Origin: Alphaproteobacteria bacterium
GTDB taxonomy: Bacteria; Pseudomonadota; Alphaproteobacteria; Micropepsales; Micropepsaceae
Length of the DNA stretch: 64,000 bases
Direction: 5' to 3'
Assembly: GCA_020852655.1 (NCBI GenBank)
Contig: JADZAI010000046.1
Location: forward strand, 37,454 to 101,453
The position numbers were made by a program, and so were the translations under genes. This document shows positions 1 through 10,100 of this stretch, one piece after another; the stretch's first letter is position 1; the number at the start of each line of letters is the position of its first letter. Under the pieces are notes generated by a model. It was given only the letters and a program-made list of their open reading frames with translations, was not told where the DNA came from and did no database searches.

Positions 1-1376
1 CCGAAGGCAAGACGCCCGAGGCGCTGGCGAAGCTCGATGAGGGCCTGAAGCTCGCCAGGGAACAGGGCCTCTCGACGATCGCCTTCTTCTGCCTGAAGGA
101 CAAGGCGGACGCCTTGGCCCCGACCGATCCGAAGGCCGCGATGGCGATCCTGGCCGAGGCGCGCGCGATGCTGCCCGAACGCGGCGCCGAGTTCGAAAAG
201 CTGCTGCTCGACCTGATCGAAGCCGAGGCGCTCCGAAACGAAGACGGCGCGCGTTCGCTCAGCCTCGTCGAATCGGCGCTACAGCAGCTCGCCTATATCG
301 ATCTGCCTGACGTCGAGATCCAGGCGAGGCTGCTGGCGGCCGATCTCTTTCGCGGCGCCGGGCGCGAAGGGGATGCCGCCGCCGCCTTGCTCCTTGCCGT
401 CAAGCGCTGCCGGGCGCGCGGGCTCAACCGCTATCTACGCACGCTGTCGGAGGCGATGGCGCGCTACGGCATCGAGGAAGGCGTGGCGGAGGAATCCGGC
501 CGCGCGGTGGGCTGGCGCCCGGACGAAGCCCTGACCGGCTATTTCATCCGCGAGGAGCTGGGCGCCGGCGCGTTCGGCACCGTCTACCGCGCCTTCGACC
601 TCCAGCGCGGCAAGGACGTGGCGCTGAAGCTGATCCAGCTCGACGCGGTCTATGACCGCGCCACCCGCGACACCTTTCTCGATTCGCTGCGGCTCGAGAT
701 CGAGGCCGCCGCGCGGGCGCGCCATCCGGGTGTCGCGGAGGTCTATGCCATCGGCCGCGACGCGATGGCGAACCCTTATATCGTCTCGCAATTCGTGCAG
801 GGACGGCAGTTGCGCGCCGTGATCACGGAAGGCACGGTGAAGGGGCTCGACCGCATCGCGCACTACATGGCGCTCATCAGCCATGCCGTGGCGGCGCTGC
901 ACAAGGGCGGCGTGATCCACCGCGACCTGAAGCCCGAAAACGTCGTCGTGACGGACGCCGGGGCCCCGATCCTGATCGACTTCGGCATCGCCCACGTCGC
1001 CGGACTGGTGCTGCCGAACTTCAAGGGCGGCGCCGGGACACGCGGCTACGCGCCGCCCGAGCAGGCCGGCGTCAAGACGCCGGACAAGCGGCTCGACATC
1101 TATCCGCTGGGCGTCATGGCCTGGGAATGGTTCTCGGGCGCCCGCCCCGAGAAAGGCCGCGAGTCGGTGCCCGACCCGGCGCCGAAGAAGAAGGGCTGGT
1201 TCGGCGGCGGGAAGGACGTCGAGCGCAGCGACGCCGAGACGCGTTTCCTGACGCTGGTGCGCGAAATGCTCGCCCCCGCGGAGGAGCGGATCGCCGAGGT
1301 GGAGACGGTTGCCCAGCGCTTCGAGCAGATCCGCGCGCTGGCCGAGATGGCGAAGGAAAACGAACCGCGCGCCTGA
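1..1376 (+). CDS. Ser/Thr protein kinase with N-terminal helical/TPR-like region (5' end outside window)
   Basis: The reading frame is open from base 3 to the stop at 1374-1376, so the true start lies upstream; about 457 residues are visible. The C-terminal part is a Hanks-type kinase: a glycine loop GAGAFGTVY near 558-584, the VALKL lysine near 618-632, the catalytic loop HRDLKPEN at 918-941, DFG at 978-986, and an APPEQ activation-segment end near 1056. All catalytic residues are present, so an active Ser/Thr kinase is expected. The N-terminal part is alanine- and leucine-rich helix resembling TPR units. No membrane segment is visible. The stop is 3 bp from the convergent stop of an FHA-protease gene. 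FHA domains bind phosphothreonine, so the neighbours are candidate substrates or readers. Confidence 0.9.
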   Translation, partial: EGKTPEALAKLDEGLKLAREQGLSTIAFFCLKDKADALAPTDPKAAMAILAEARAMLPERGAEFEKLLLDLIEAEALRNEDGARSLSLVESALQQLAYIDLPDVEIQARLLAADLFRGAGREGDAAAALLLAVKRCRARGLNRYLRTLSEAMARYGIEEGVAEESGRAVGWRPDEALTGYFIREELGAGAFGTVYRAFDLQRGKDVALKLIQLDAVYDRATRDTFLDSLRLEIEAAARARHPGVAEVYAIGRDAMANPYIVSQFVQGRQLRAVITEGTVKGLDRIAHYMALISHAVAALHKGGVIHRDLKPENVVVTDAGAPILIDFGIAHVAGLVLPNFKGGAGTRGYAPPEQAGVKTPDKRLDIYPLGVMAWEWFSGARPEKGRESVPDPAPKKKGWFGGGKDVERSDAETRFLTLVREMLAPAEERIAEVETVAQRFEQIRALAEMAKENEPRA

Positions 1377-1379
1377 GCC

Positions 1380-3287
1380 CTACTGCTTCGGCATGGGCGC
1401 GCGGTAGACCGTGAGCGTGACCTTGCCGGCGGGGCGGGGGTCTTCCGCGACCTTGCCGCCGTAGTCGTCAAAGACGGCAACCCGGAGCGGAAGCGGTCCG
1501 TCGAAATAGGTCTGGTAGCTGGAGAAGAACGCGCCGCGCGTGCCGACACCGATGAAGGTGTCGTCGGCCTTCGCGAAGAGCGCGATGCCGATGTTGCGGC
1601 CGTCGCCTGCCCGCGCGAGCAGCAGATAGGCGTAGCCGGGGTCGGGATCGACGTCGAACCAGGCGCCCTTCATCGAGTCGAGATGCGTCATGTCCTGGTC
1701 GCGCATTTCGCCGTCGAGGGTCTTCCACACCTCCACCTTGTCGGCGCCGCCGACCTGCTGGCCCAGCATCGTCACCTGGTCCTGCACGATCGCTTCCGGC
1801 GTCTTGGAGTATTGCTTCTCCGCCTCGGCCCACATCGGCTTGTAGACCTCGTCGGTACGCTTCTCCGCGCGCCCTTCCATCAGCTCGACCAGAAGGTCCG
1901 CGCGCTGGGCGTAGTTGATGTTGCCGGCCGAGGGGACGCGCTCCCAGTCGTTCTCGCCGGGGCCTGTGGTGATGAAGATATAGTTGCCCGAATTGTGCAG
2001 GCCGACGACCTCGCCCTTCTCGTTGAACATCGCGCTGCCCGACGAGCCGCCGGCGCCGGCCGCGGTATGCTGGATGAACTGCCGGTCCCTGGCCTCGCCC
2101 ACCGACAGGAAGAACGAGGTCATGGCGGTGATCGCGCCGGTGTTCGAATTGGGCTCGGGCTTCGACAGGTCGGTGCCGAGCACGTTCTCGACCGGATAGC
2201 CGATCTGGAGGAGCTGCTCGCCGGCCTTCATCGATTCGAGCTCTTCGACCGGCGCGATCTTCAGCGGCGGCGCGAGGGCCGACGGCTCGTCGACCGTCAG
2301 GATCGCGACGTCGTAGGCGACCGGCAGCGCGACGTTGCGCACCGTGCCCGCCTGGGCCTTCGCATAATAGGCATTCGCGAATTGCGCCCACTGGTCATAG
2401 GCGGGGTGCTTCTTCGCGCTGGTGATGACGAAGCGGCGATAGCCGGGCGCATGCGGCTCGACGGCGACGAGGCGGCCGCCGCCATTCTCGGCCTTGCGCG
2501 CGTCCTCGAACTCCTCGGCGACATGGGCGTTGGTCGCCAGCGCCTTGGTGCCGTCCGGAAGCTGGACGACCCAGGCCGTGCCGCCCGCGCGCAGCGAGCC
2601 GCTCGGGAGTTCGGTCGCGACGAGATAGACCGAACCTTTCACCTGCGCGATCAGCGCGCTGAAGTCGTGCGTGTTGCGAAGCGAGTCGACCTGCTCCTTG
2701 AGGCTCGGCACCTGTTCCTTGAGCGAGGAGATCTCGCCCTGCGTCTCGGCGAGCTGCGCCTGGGTCTTGGTGACGGCTTCGCCGGTCGCGACGACCTGTT
2801 CCTGCGTGCCCTTCCAGGCGTAGTAGCCGGCCACCGCGGCAGCGGCGAGACCGAGCGCGACAAGTGCCACCATCGCGGCGGTGCGGCCGGTACGGCTATG
2901 CGCGGCGCGCACCGCGCCGGCGACATCCTCGGCCGGCTTCAGGACCTCGGTCTTGAGCTGGTTCGTGCCGTAGGCCTGGACACGCTCGATCCTGACGCGC
3001 GGGCCTTCGGCGGAGGAAAGCTGAACGTCCGCGATCCGCGGCAGACTCTCGCCGTCGAGCACCGGCTTCCCGTCCATGAAGACGGGCTTCTCGCGGTTGA
3101 TGATGAACTTGTAGCCGCCGTATTCCTTGCGCAGCCCGAAATGCTGGTGGCTGACGAGGGTGAGATCCTCCGGGAACGGAATGTCGGCGTCGAGGCCGCG
3201 CCCGAAACGCACCTCGTCGCGGTCATCCTCGATGTCGATGTCGCGGCCCGCATATGGGCCGTTCACGTAACGGATCTTCAGCGGCAC
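1380..3287 (-). CDS. Membrane-anchored FHA-domain trypsin-like serine protease (copy 1)
   Basis: 635 aa. Residues about 20-100 are an FHA domain with the phosphopeptide-binding G29-R30 and S46-x-x-H49. One hydrophobic segment (about 137-156) follows arginines, predicting N-in/C-out topology, and then a short coiled coil (about 165-205). Residues 215-440 are a chymotrypsin-fold protease with His255 (TNAHV), Asp326 (AYDVAIL) and Ser416 (GGSSGSAMF). The triad is complete. By topology the FHA domain is cytoplasmic and the protease periplasmic, which allows signalling across the membrane. It lies 80 nt downstream of a close paralogue on the same strand, probably one operon, and converges on the kinase gene. 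Targets are unknown. Confidence 0.88.
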   Translation of the reverse strand: MPLKIRYVNGPYAGRDIDIEDDRDEVRFGRGLDADIPFPEDLTLVSHQHFGLRKEYGGYKFIINREKPVFMDGKPVLDGESLPRIADVQLSSAEGPRVRIERVQAYGTNQLKTEVLKPAEDVAGAVRAAHSRTGRTAAMVALVALGLAAAAVAGYYAWKGTQEQVVATGEAVTKTQAQLAETQGEISSLKEQVPSLKEQVDSLRNTHDFSALIAQVKGSVYLVATELPSGSLRAGGTAWVVQLPDGTKALATNAHVAEEFEDARKAENGGGRLVAVEPHAPGYRRFVITSAKKHPAYDQWAQFANAYYAKAQAGTVRNVALPVAYDVAILTVDEPSALAPPLKIAPVEELESMKAGEQLLQIGYPVENVLGTDLSKPEPNSNTGAITAMTSFFLSVGEARDRQFIQHTAAGAGGSSGSAMFNEKGEVVGLHNSGNYIFITTGPGENDWERVPSAGNINYAQRADLLVELMEGRAEKRTDEVYKPMWAEAEKQYSKTPEAIVQDQVTMLGQQVGGADKVEVWKTLDGEMRDQDMTHLDSMKGAWFDVDPDPGYAYLLLARAGDGRNIGIALFAKADDTFIGVGTRGAFFSSYQTYFDGPLPLRVAVFDDYGGKVAEDPRPAGKVTLTVYRAPMPKQ

Positions 3288-3367
3288 CGGGACCTCCCCT
3301 CGCTAGGCGGGGCGCCCCGGCCCCGCCGGATCGCCGCCGCGCAGAAACGCGGCGGCGCAGCCAACAC

Positions 3368-5212
3368 CTACGAGCCGCCGCCCTGGACGCCGCGGAAGAC
3401 CTGAAGCTTGGCCTTGCCCGGCGGACGCGTATCCTGGCCCTCGACCGTCGACATGTCGGCGACGACGACGAAGAGCTTGCTCTTGCCTTCGCGGCCCGTC
3501 GCCGTGAACGAATACGGCGAAAGGTCGTAGCCTTCGTTGAGGCGCGAGATCGTGCCGTCCTCGAGCATCTCGTAGACCGAGGTCTGGATGATGCGCTTGT
3601 CGAGCGAAACCGCGGCGAAGAGATAGATGCCGGGGTCCTTGATCTCGACCTCGACGCCCGCGCCCTTGCGGCCGTTCAGCCAGGGCACTTCCTTGTCCAT
3701 CGCGACTTCGTTGTCCGAGAGCTGGCTCACATTGTCCTGACCGCCCATCTCGGCGCCGAACATCAGCTTCAAGTCGGCAAGAAACTGGTCCGGAGTCTTG
3801 GTCAGCTCCTGGGTCGCCTTCGCCATCAGCTCGCGGTAGTGCGGCATGTTGGCGTCGGCCTTGCCCTCGGCGAGGTCGAGCAGCAGGTCGGCGCGCTGGG
3901 CGTAGTTGACGAGGGCCGCCGAAGGCTGCCGCGTCGTGTCGCCGTCCTGGTTCTTGTAGAGGATGATGTTGCCGGCGTTGAGGAACGCGACGACCTCGCC
4001 CTTGGCATTGAACATCGGGCTGCCCGAGGCACCGCCGGTGGCGGGCGCCGAATGCTGGATCAGCACGTCGTCATCGTCCGAGCCGCGCGACAGGTAATAG
4101 GTCGTCACCGACGTGATGAGACCGGTCTGCGAGGTCGGCTCGGGGCGCTGTGCGTCGGTGCCGTTGAGCTGTTCCGACGGATAGCCGATGAGGACAAGCT
4201 GCTCGCCCGCCTTCAGCGCCTTCATCTCGTCGCGCGAGGCATAGGTCAACGGCTGGCCGAGCTTCGTCTGGTCCTCGACGAACAGCAGGGCCACGTCGTA
4301 ACCGGGCACGAATTCCATGCGCGCCGCCGACAGGCTCTGCGAGATGCCGAAATACTGCTCCTGCCACTTGCCGAACTCGTCATAGCCCGGGTGCTTGCGG
4401 ACCGAGACGACCTTGAGCGTGGCGTAGTCCGGCCCCTTGGGCTGGGTCACGACCAGCGTCGCACCTTGCAGCTTGGGGTCCTTCAGGTCGTTGTTGAAGA
4501 TGTCGGCCACATGGCTGTTGGTCGCCAGCGCCTTGGTGCCGTCCGGCAGCGCCACGACCGAAGCGGTGCCCATTGCCTCACGGGTACCCGACGGGAACTG
4601 GATCGCGACGAGATAGACCGACTCCTTGTTCTTCTCGATGATGCTCGCGACGGTGGTCGGCGGCGGGCCGCCGGCGACGGCTTTCTGGAGCGTCGGAATC
4701 TGGGTCGCGATCGTGGTGATCTGCGCCTGGAGCTGGTTGATGAGGAAATAGCCGCCGCCGGCCAGAACCGCGACCAGCAGCGCGATGCCGCCGACCAGGC
4801 CCAGGGTGCGGTTGCCCGTCGCCTTCGTGTCGCGCACGACTTCGACGAGATCCTTCTGGGGCTTGAGAATCTCGGTCTTGACCTGGTTCGAGGGGCCGCC
4901 CTCGGTCCGTTCGACCCGCAGCTTCGGACCGGTCGGCCCAGAAAGCTGGATTTCCGCGCTCTTGGGCAGGTCCTGGTCGTCATAGACCGGGCGGCCGTTC
5001 ATGAAGACCGGCTTCTCGCGATTGATGACGAATTTGTACCCGGCGAGTTCGCGCTTGAGGGCGAAGTGGCTGCGGCTGACGATCGCCATGTCCTCGGGGA
5101 AGCCGACATCGCAGTCGATGCCCCGCCCGAAGTGAACCTCGTCCTTCGTGTCGTCGATCGTGATCTCGCGCCCCGGGTATGGCTGACCCAGGAACTTGAT
5201 GACGAGTCCCAT
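3368..5212 (-). CDS. Membrane-anchored FHA-domain trypsin-like serine protease (copy 2)
   Basis: 614 aa from the ATG at 5212, which has a GGGGAG ribosome site 8 nt upstream; an in-frame start 30 codons earlier lacks one. The layout matches the downstream paralogue: FHA domain (G29-R30, S46, H49), one membrane helix (about 137-158) preceded by basic residues, then a protease with His234 (TNSHV), Asp306 (GYDVALL) and Ser396 (GGASGSPMF). The triad is intact. It is the first gene of the two-protease unit and is divergent from the TPR/SLOG pair. The last 150-170 residues after the protease are unrecognised in both copies. Two proteases with separate FHA domains suggest different phosphopeptide or substrate specificities; this is inference. 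Confidence 0.88.
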   Translation of the reverse strand: MGLVIKFLGQPYPGREITIDDTKDEVHFGRGIDCDVGFPEDMAIVSRSHFALKRELAGYKFVINREKPVFMNGRPVYDDQDLPKSAEIQLSGPTGPKLRVERTEGGPSNQVKTEILKPQKDLVEVVRDTKATGNRTLGLVGGIALLVAVLAGGGYFLINQLQAQITTIATQIPTLQKAVAGGPPPTTVASIIEKNKESVYLVAIQFPSGTREAMGTASVVALPDGTKALATNSHVADIFNNDLKDPKLQGATLVVTQPKGPDYATLKVVSVRKHPGYDEFGKWQEQYFGISQSLSAARMEFVPGYDVALLFVEDQTKLGQPLTYASRDEMKALKAGEQLVLIGYPSEQLNGTDAQRPEPTSQTGLITSVTTYYLSRGSDDDDVLIQHSAPATGGASGSPMFNAKGEVVAFLNAGNIILYKNQDGDTTRQPSAALVNYAQRADLLLDLAEGKADANMPHYRELMAKATQELTKTPDQFLADLKLMFGAEMGGQDNVSQLSDNEVAMDKEVPWLNGRKGAGVEVEIKDPGIYLFAAVSLDKRIIQTSVYEMLEDGTISRLNEGYDLSPYSFTATGREGKSKLFVVVADMSTVEGQDTRPPGKAKLQVFRGVQGGGS

Positions 5213-5373
5213 ACGGAATTCTCCCCTTTTCGCCGCCTCGGGCGAACGCACGCTTTTTACCCCGGTCCCGGCGGTTTGGTAGCCCCGGCACACAGGATTC
5301 ACGCTAGGAGGTGAATCGGGGCAGGATCAAGGCACGTTGCGCCCGCGCGACGCCGCGGGCATGTTCTGCCGCC

Positions 5374-6549
5374 ATGGCCGTGGCCGACCGCAAGATCATC
5401 CTGGACCAGGTGCGCCGATTGGCCGCGGTCCCGGCCCAGTCGGCCCCTGAGGGCCTGATCTTCTATTGCGCCCGCATGCTCGACGGGATCACCGCCGGAC
5501 TGGTGGCCCGGCTGGGCCAGAAGCCCTCGCCCAACGTCTTCTCCAACCTCATGACGATCGAGGCCCACCGGCTGATCGACAACGTCTCCAAGGAGCTGGC
5601 CCACACGCTGCGCCGCATGGGGAACGGCGTGCGGCACACGCTGGACGACAGCACGGTGGACGACACCAAGCTGGCGGTGGTGCTGGTGCGCGAGATGGTG
5701 CGCTGGTTCGAGAATCTGGAGCCCGGGGACGAATTCCAGGACGCGCTCAGCCGCCTGAGCGCCCAGATCGACCCGGACTGGGGGGTCGTGGCGGTGGTCG
5801 GGCTGCTGGAGCGCATCGAGGAGGGCGATGAATCCGCCGTCGATGCGCTCTTCGCCCGCCAGGACGACGTCCTTTCCTCGCGCTTCCTCGCCACGCTGTG
5901 CGCCGAGGCGCTGATTGCCTGCGGCCGGGCGGAACAGGCGGGGACGCTGCTGGCGCGGTCGGCGGAGGCCTATGGCAGCGACCAGCGCTACCAGCAGCTC
6001 CATGCCCTGCTCCTGTCGCGGACCGGAAAGCTGGACGAGGCCGTTGCCGCCGCCGACGTGCTCCTGAAGCGCTATCCGGACGACGACGAGACCTCGGGCA
6101 TCGCAGGCGGCATCTACAAGCGCCGCTGGGACCGCGACGCGACGCAGGAACAGGCGCTGAAGAAGGCCCACGAGCTCTATCGAAAGCAGTGGGAGAAGGG
6201 GAAGAAGATCAACGCCTATCTGGGCGTCAACGCGGCGGCGACGGCGCTGTACCGCGGCGATGCGGCGCTGGCGCGGCAGATCGCCGAAACCGTCGTGCAG
6301 GCGATGGAAAGGCGCGACGCCGCCCTGGCGCAGGCCCATCTCGTGCCCCAGGACGACGGCGTCGCCGACTATTACGACCGGGTCAGCCGCGCCGAGGCCC
6401 TGCTGGTATCGGGCAAGACGGCCGAGGCCCACGCCGCCTATCTCGCCGCCTTCGACCGCTACGATCACCTCGCCGGCAATATCGGCGGCACGAAGGCACA
6501 GGCCGCCCGCATTGCCGCCACACTCGGCCTGCAAGACTTCGCCCTGTGA
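5374..6549 (+). CDS. TPR protein of the MAP3K TRAFs-binding (DUF4071-like) family
   Basis: About 391 aa from the ATG at 5374; a GTG at 5311 is an in-frame alternative and sits directly after AGGAG, so the start is uncertain. The C-terminal half has the family signature: TPR-like helices, then SGIAGGIYKRRW and AYLGVNAAATALYRGD, as in the MAP3K TRAFs-binding region and its bacterial relatives. No signal peptide or membrane segment is seen. The stop overlaps the GTG of the following SLOG-family gene in a GTGA, so the two are translationally coupled and probably act together. Bacterial members are commonly linked to SLOG, TIR or caspase-like genes in predicted conflict systems (family knowledge). 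The role here is inferred. Confidence 0.72.
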   Translation: MAVADRKIILDQVRRLAAVPAQSAPEGLIFYCARMLDGITAGLVARLGQKPSPNVFSNLMTIEAHRLIDNVSKELAHTLRRMGNGVRHTLDDSTVDDTKLAVVLVREMVRWFENLEPGDEFQDALSRLSAQIDPDWGVVAVVGLLERIEEGDESAVDALFARQDDVLSSRFLATLCAEALIACGRAEQAGTLLARSAEAYGSDQRYQQLHALLLSRTGKLDEAVAAADVLLKRYPDDDETSGIAGGIYKRRWDRDATQEQALKKAHELYRKQWEKGKKINAYLGVNAAATALYRGDAALARQIAETVVQAMERRDAALAQAHLVPQDDGVADYYDRVSRAEALLVSGKTAEAHAAYLAAFDRYDHLAGNIGGTKAQAARIAATLGLQDFAL

Positions 6550-7166
6550 GCGCGCCCTTCGCCCTCGGCGTCACCGGCCATCGCCCGGCCAAGCTGAACC
6601 TCGACCGGATCGACAGGATTGCCGGCGACATCGCCCGCGTCTTCTCGGCCATCGACGCCCGCTTCGCCGAACGCGGCGTGATCTGCGTGAATTCGCTGGC
6701 CGAAGGTGCCGACACGATCGCCGCCGATGCGGCGCTGGCGCTCGGCTGGAAGATCTTCGCGCCGATCCCCTTCCCCGCCGGCCACTACGCCCGCGATTTC
6801 CCCGCGGGCCGTCCCTTGGAGGATTTCCGGCGGCTGATGCAGGCCGCCGCCTCGGTCCAGGCCTGCACGCCGAGCCGGCTGGAACTTCGCGACGAAACCG
6901 AAGGCTATATCGCCGCCAGCGCCGCGATGCTGGCCCGGTCGGATGCGCTGGTCGCGGTATGGAACGGCGAGACGACCGACCTGCTGGCCGGCGCCTTCGA
7001 CACGATCATAAAGGCGCTCGGGCGAGATCTGGGCGTGCTCTGGATAGATGCCGGCGGCGAGGTCGCGCCGCGCTTCCTGACGAGCGCGGCGCTGCCCGAG
7101 ATCAGCGTCGGGCGCATCCCGCAGGACCTCGACGGCGAGAACGCGTTCCTCGCCGCCCTGGCCTGA
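6546..7166 (+). CDS. SLOG/LOG-like nucleotide-binding domain protein
   Basis: 206 aa from the GTG at 6546, overlapping the upstream TGA by 4 nt. The N-terminus GVTGHRPAKLN, then NSLAEGADTIAADAAL and KIFAPIPFP, look like the Rossmann-type SLOG fold (LOG/DprA/TIR-associated), with a first-strand GVTGHR loop and the GAD motif after the second strand. SLOG domains are thought to bind or process nucleotide second messengers. No catalytic assignment is possible by reading. It is coupled to the TRAFs-binding-type TPR gene and converges (3-bp gap) with the large STAND gene. It may generate or sense a ligand for the neighbouring signalling proteins. Confidence 0.68.
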   Translation: MSAPFALGVTGHRPAKLNLDRIDRIAGDIARVFSAIDARFAERGVICVNSLAEGADTIAADAALALGWKIFAPIPFPAGHYARDFPAGRPLEDFRRLMQAAASVQACTPSRLELRDETEGYIAASAAMLARSDALVAVWNGETTDLLAGAFDTIIKALGRDLGVLWIDAGGEVAPRFLTSAALPEISVGRIPQDLDGENAFLAALA

Positions 7167-7169
7167 TCG

Positions 7170-10100
7170 TCACTCCGCCGCAGCCTGTTGCTGCGGCGCG
7201 GCGGTCGCCGCCGTGCCCGGCCGCCACGCGGCGATCTTGCGGGCGATCTCGGCAACCTCGGTGCTCTTGCCCTCGCGCACGAGGCTGCGCACCAGCGTGG
7301 CGCGGCGGGCGAAGAGATAGCGGGCGCGCTGGACCTCGGTCGATTCGGCGAAGCCCTCGACCTCGACCTGCCGCGCCGCGAGCGCGAAATAATAGAGCGC
7401 CTGAAGCCGGTCGGCCTCCATCATGTCCTTGCGGCCGTATTCGTACTGGAAGGCGAGGTTGATCGAGGCGAACCACGAGCCCTTCTCGGCCGCTTCCTTG
7501 TAGGTCTCGATGGCCGCCTTCTGGTCCTGCTTGACGATCTCCGCATTGTCCTTGGCCTTGAGGCCGTCGAGCTGGGCCTTGGCGATGAGGTCGCCCGCAT
7601 CGGGCACGCCGAGCGTCCAGGCCTTGCGGGCGAGCTCGACGCCCTCGCGCATCTCGTCGGCGGTGTTGTTCCGCGCGTCGGCGAGGAGGAAGGCGCGATA
7701 GTAGATCGCCCCCGGATAACCCGCGTCGATTGCCGGCTGGAGCTCCTTCAGGGCTTCCGTCTTCTTGTCGGGCGCCGTCGTGCCGTCCTGCTGCGCCCCG
7801 GACGCGATGATCGTCCGGGCGAGCTGCATGTGGAAGCGCGGCTCACCGGGGTTCTGCGCCACCGCCGCCCGGCAGGCCGGCTCGGCATCCGCGACATTGA
7901 TCCAGCCTTCGCGGACGCCCGGCGTGCGGCGCTGCGGATCGGACTGGTAGGCGGCGAGCAGGTCGCAGAGATCAGGCTGCGTGTCGAAAATCCGCACGAC
8001 CGGATCGGGCGCCAGGAAGTAGGCTTGGCGCTCCGAGGCCGGGATGAGACGGGCGATCGAGAGCGGCGCCCAGTCGATCATCTCGCTCATCAACTTCTCG
8101 TTGTCGCCCTGGAGCTGGCTGCCCAGCATCGGCGCCCCGGTCTGCGTGTTCGAGAACGTCTTGTCGGGTACGTTCCAGATATAGATCTTGTGGTCGTCGC
8201 CGCCCGCCGCGATGCGCTTGCCGTCGGGGCTGAACATCGCGGTACGCACGACACGGCCCGGCCCAAGCACGCTGGAAAGCTCGGCGCCCGTCGCCGGATC
8301 CCAGACGCGGATGGTTTCGTCGAAGCCCGCGGAGATGACGCGCTGGCCGTCGGGGCTGAAAGCCGCCCACAGCGCGATGTCGCGATGGCCCGCGAGCAGC
8401 ATCTTCTGCGTCGCCGTCGCCACGTCCCAGACGCGGACGGTCCGGTCGCTCGCCGCCGTGACGAGCGACTTGCTGTCGGGCGAGAAGTTGACCGAGTTGA
8501 TCGTGCTGGAATGTTCGCGAAGCTCGGCGAGCAACGCCCCGCTCTGGAGGTCCCACAGCAGGAGCCGCCCGTCGGACGCGCCGCCGGCGACATATTTGCC
8601 GTCCGGGCTCATGCCCATCGAGAAGAGCGTGGTGTTGGGCGCGGCGAGCAGCTTCACCTGCGCACCCGAGGCATAGTCGTATATGCGAACGCCGCCATAG
8701 GTCGCGACGGCGACCTGCTTGCCGTCCGGCGTGACCGCCACCCAGTACGGCATCCAGCCGTCTTCGAGCGTCGTCAGTGTGCGGACTTCGTCGCCCGTGG
8801 TCGCGCTGAAGATCTTCACCTGGCGCGCATCGTCGGACATCACGATCTGCTTGCCGTCCGGCGTGAACACGGCGTTGTAGACGCCCGCCCCGCCCGGCTT
8901 CATGGCAAAGAGCAGCATGCTGGAGTCGGCGTCGGTGAGCATGGCGGAGCCGTCGCCGGCGCTGGTGAGGATTTCCGAGCCGTCCTTGTTCCAGGCGATC
9001 GAGTTGATGTTCCAGGTATGCGCCTGGCGAACGCTGCTGGGCGTCAGACCCTCCACCGCCCAGACGACGACGAGGCCGTCGTCGAAGGTCGCGGTGACAT
9101 AGTTGCCGTCGCGGCTGAGGCCCTGGCCGGCGATCGAGCCCTTCGGCGAGCGGAAAAGCCGAAGGGTCGAGCCGGTGTCGACGTTCCACAGGCGCAGCGT
9201 ATTGTCGCCCGACGCCGTCAGCAGGCGCTTGCCGTCGCGCGACAGCTCAAGGCCGCGCACGTCGAAGGTGTGGCCCGAGAAGACGCGCTGGACCGAGAAG
9301 TCCTTGGTCGACAGCATCGTCGCATTCTTGCCCGCCGAGTAGATGAGGCTGTTGCCGTCGGGCGAATAGACGATGCGGTAGAGATAGACGTCGTCGAAGA
9401 TGAGCGTCTTCAGCGGCTGGCCCTGGGCATCGAAGATGGAGGCCCAGCCACGACCGATCAGCGCGAACTGGTCGCCGCGGGGCGAAACGACGACTTCCTC
9501 GACCTCGGTCGGATTGGAGGCGTCGCCGTGGGTGACGGTGGCGCGTTTGGTGTAGGTCGCGAGGTCCCAGACGACGGCCGTGCCGCCGCCGTCGGCGGAA
9601 ACGGCGATCGAGAGATTCTCGGCGATGTCGATGCTGGCGACCTGCCCGGTATGCGCCGCCTGCACCTCGGCGAGCTGCGTCTGGTTCGAGGGCTGGAGGA
9701 AGCGCACGGCGCCGGTGTCGTCTGCCGCGACGAGAAGCCGGCCGTTGCCGTCCATGTCCATGGCCGTCGGGGTGCCCTGGAACGTGATCGCCCCGCCGAT
9801 GCGGTTGAGCGACTTGTAGTCGTAAATCTCGACGGTCTTGTCGGTATAGGCGACCGCGATGTACTGGCCCAGCCAGTCGGCCAGCGCCGTCACCAGATGC
9901 GCGTCGTTGGTGCCGTAGGTCATGCGCTCGGTGCCCGAGAACGTGTCCCACACCGTCAGTCTGCCGTCGTTGCCGCCGGTGAAGACCGTGGCGGCATCGG
10001 CGCCGAAATCGGCGTCGCCGAGCGGGTCGTCGACGTCGCCGAAGACCGAGATCACGGTGTCGTTCGCCGAGCCGTATTGCAGCGCCGCGATGAGCGCGGT

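Noticed and set aside
3254..5314. A 686-codon open frame opposite the second FHA-protease
   Set aside because: Antisense shadow; the protease frame has conserved motifs and a ribosome site.
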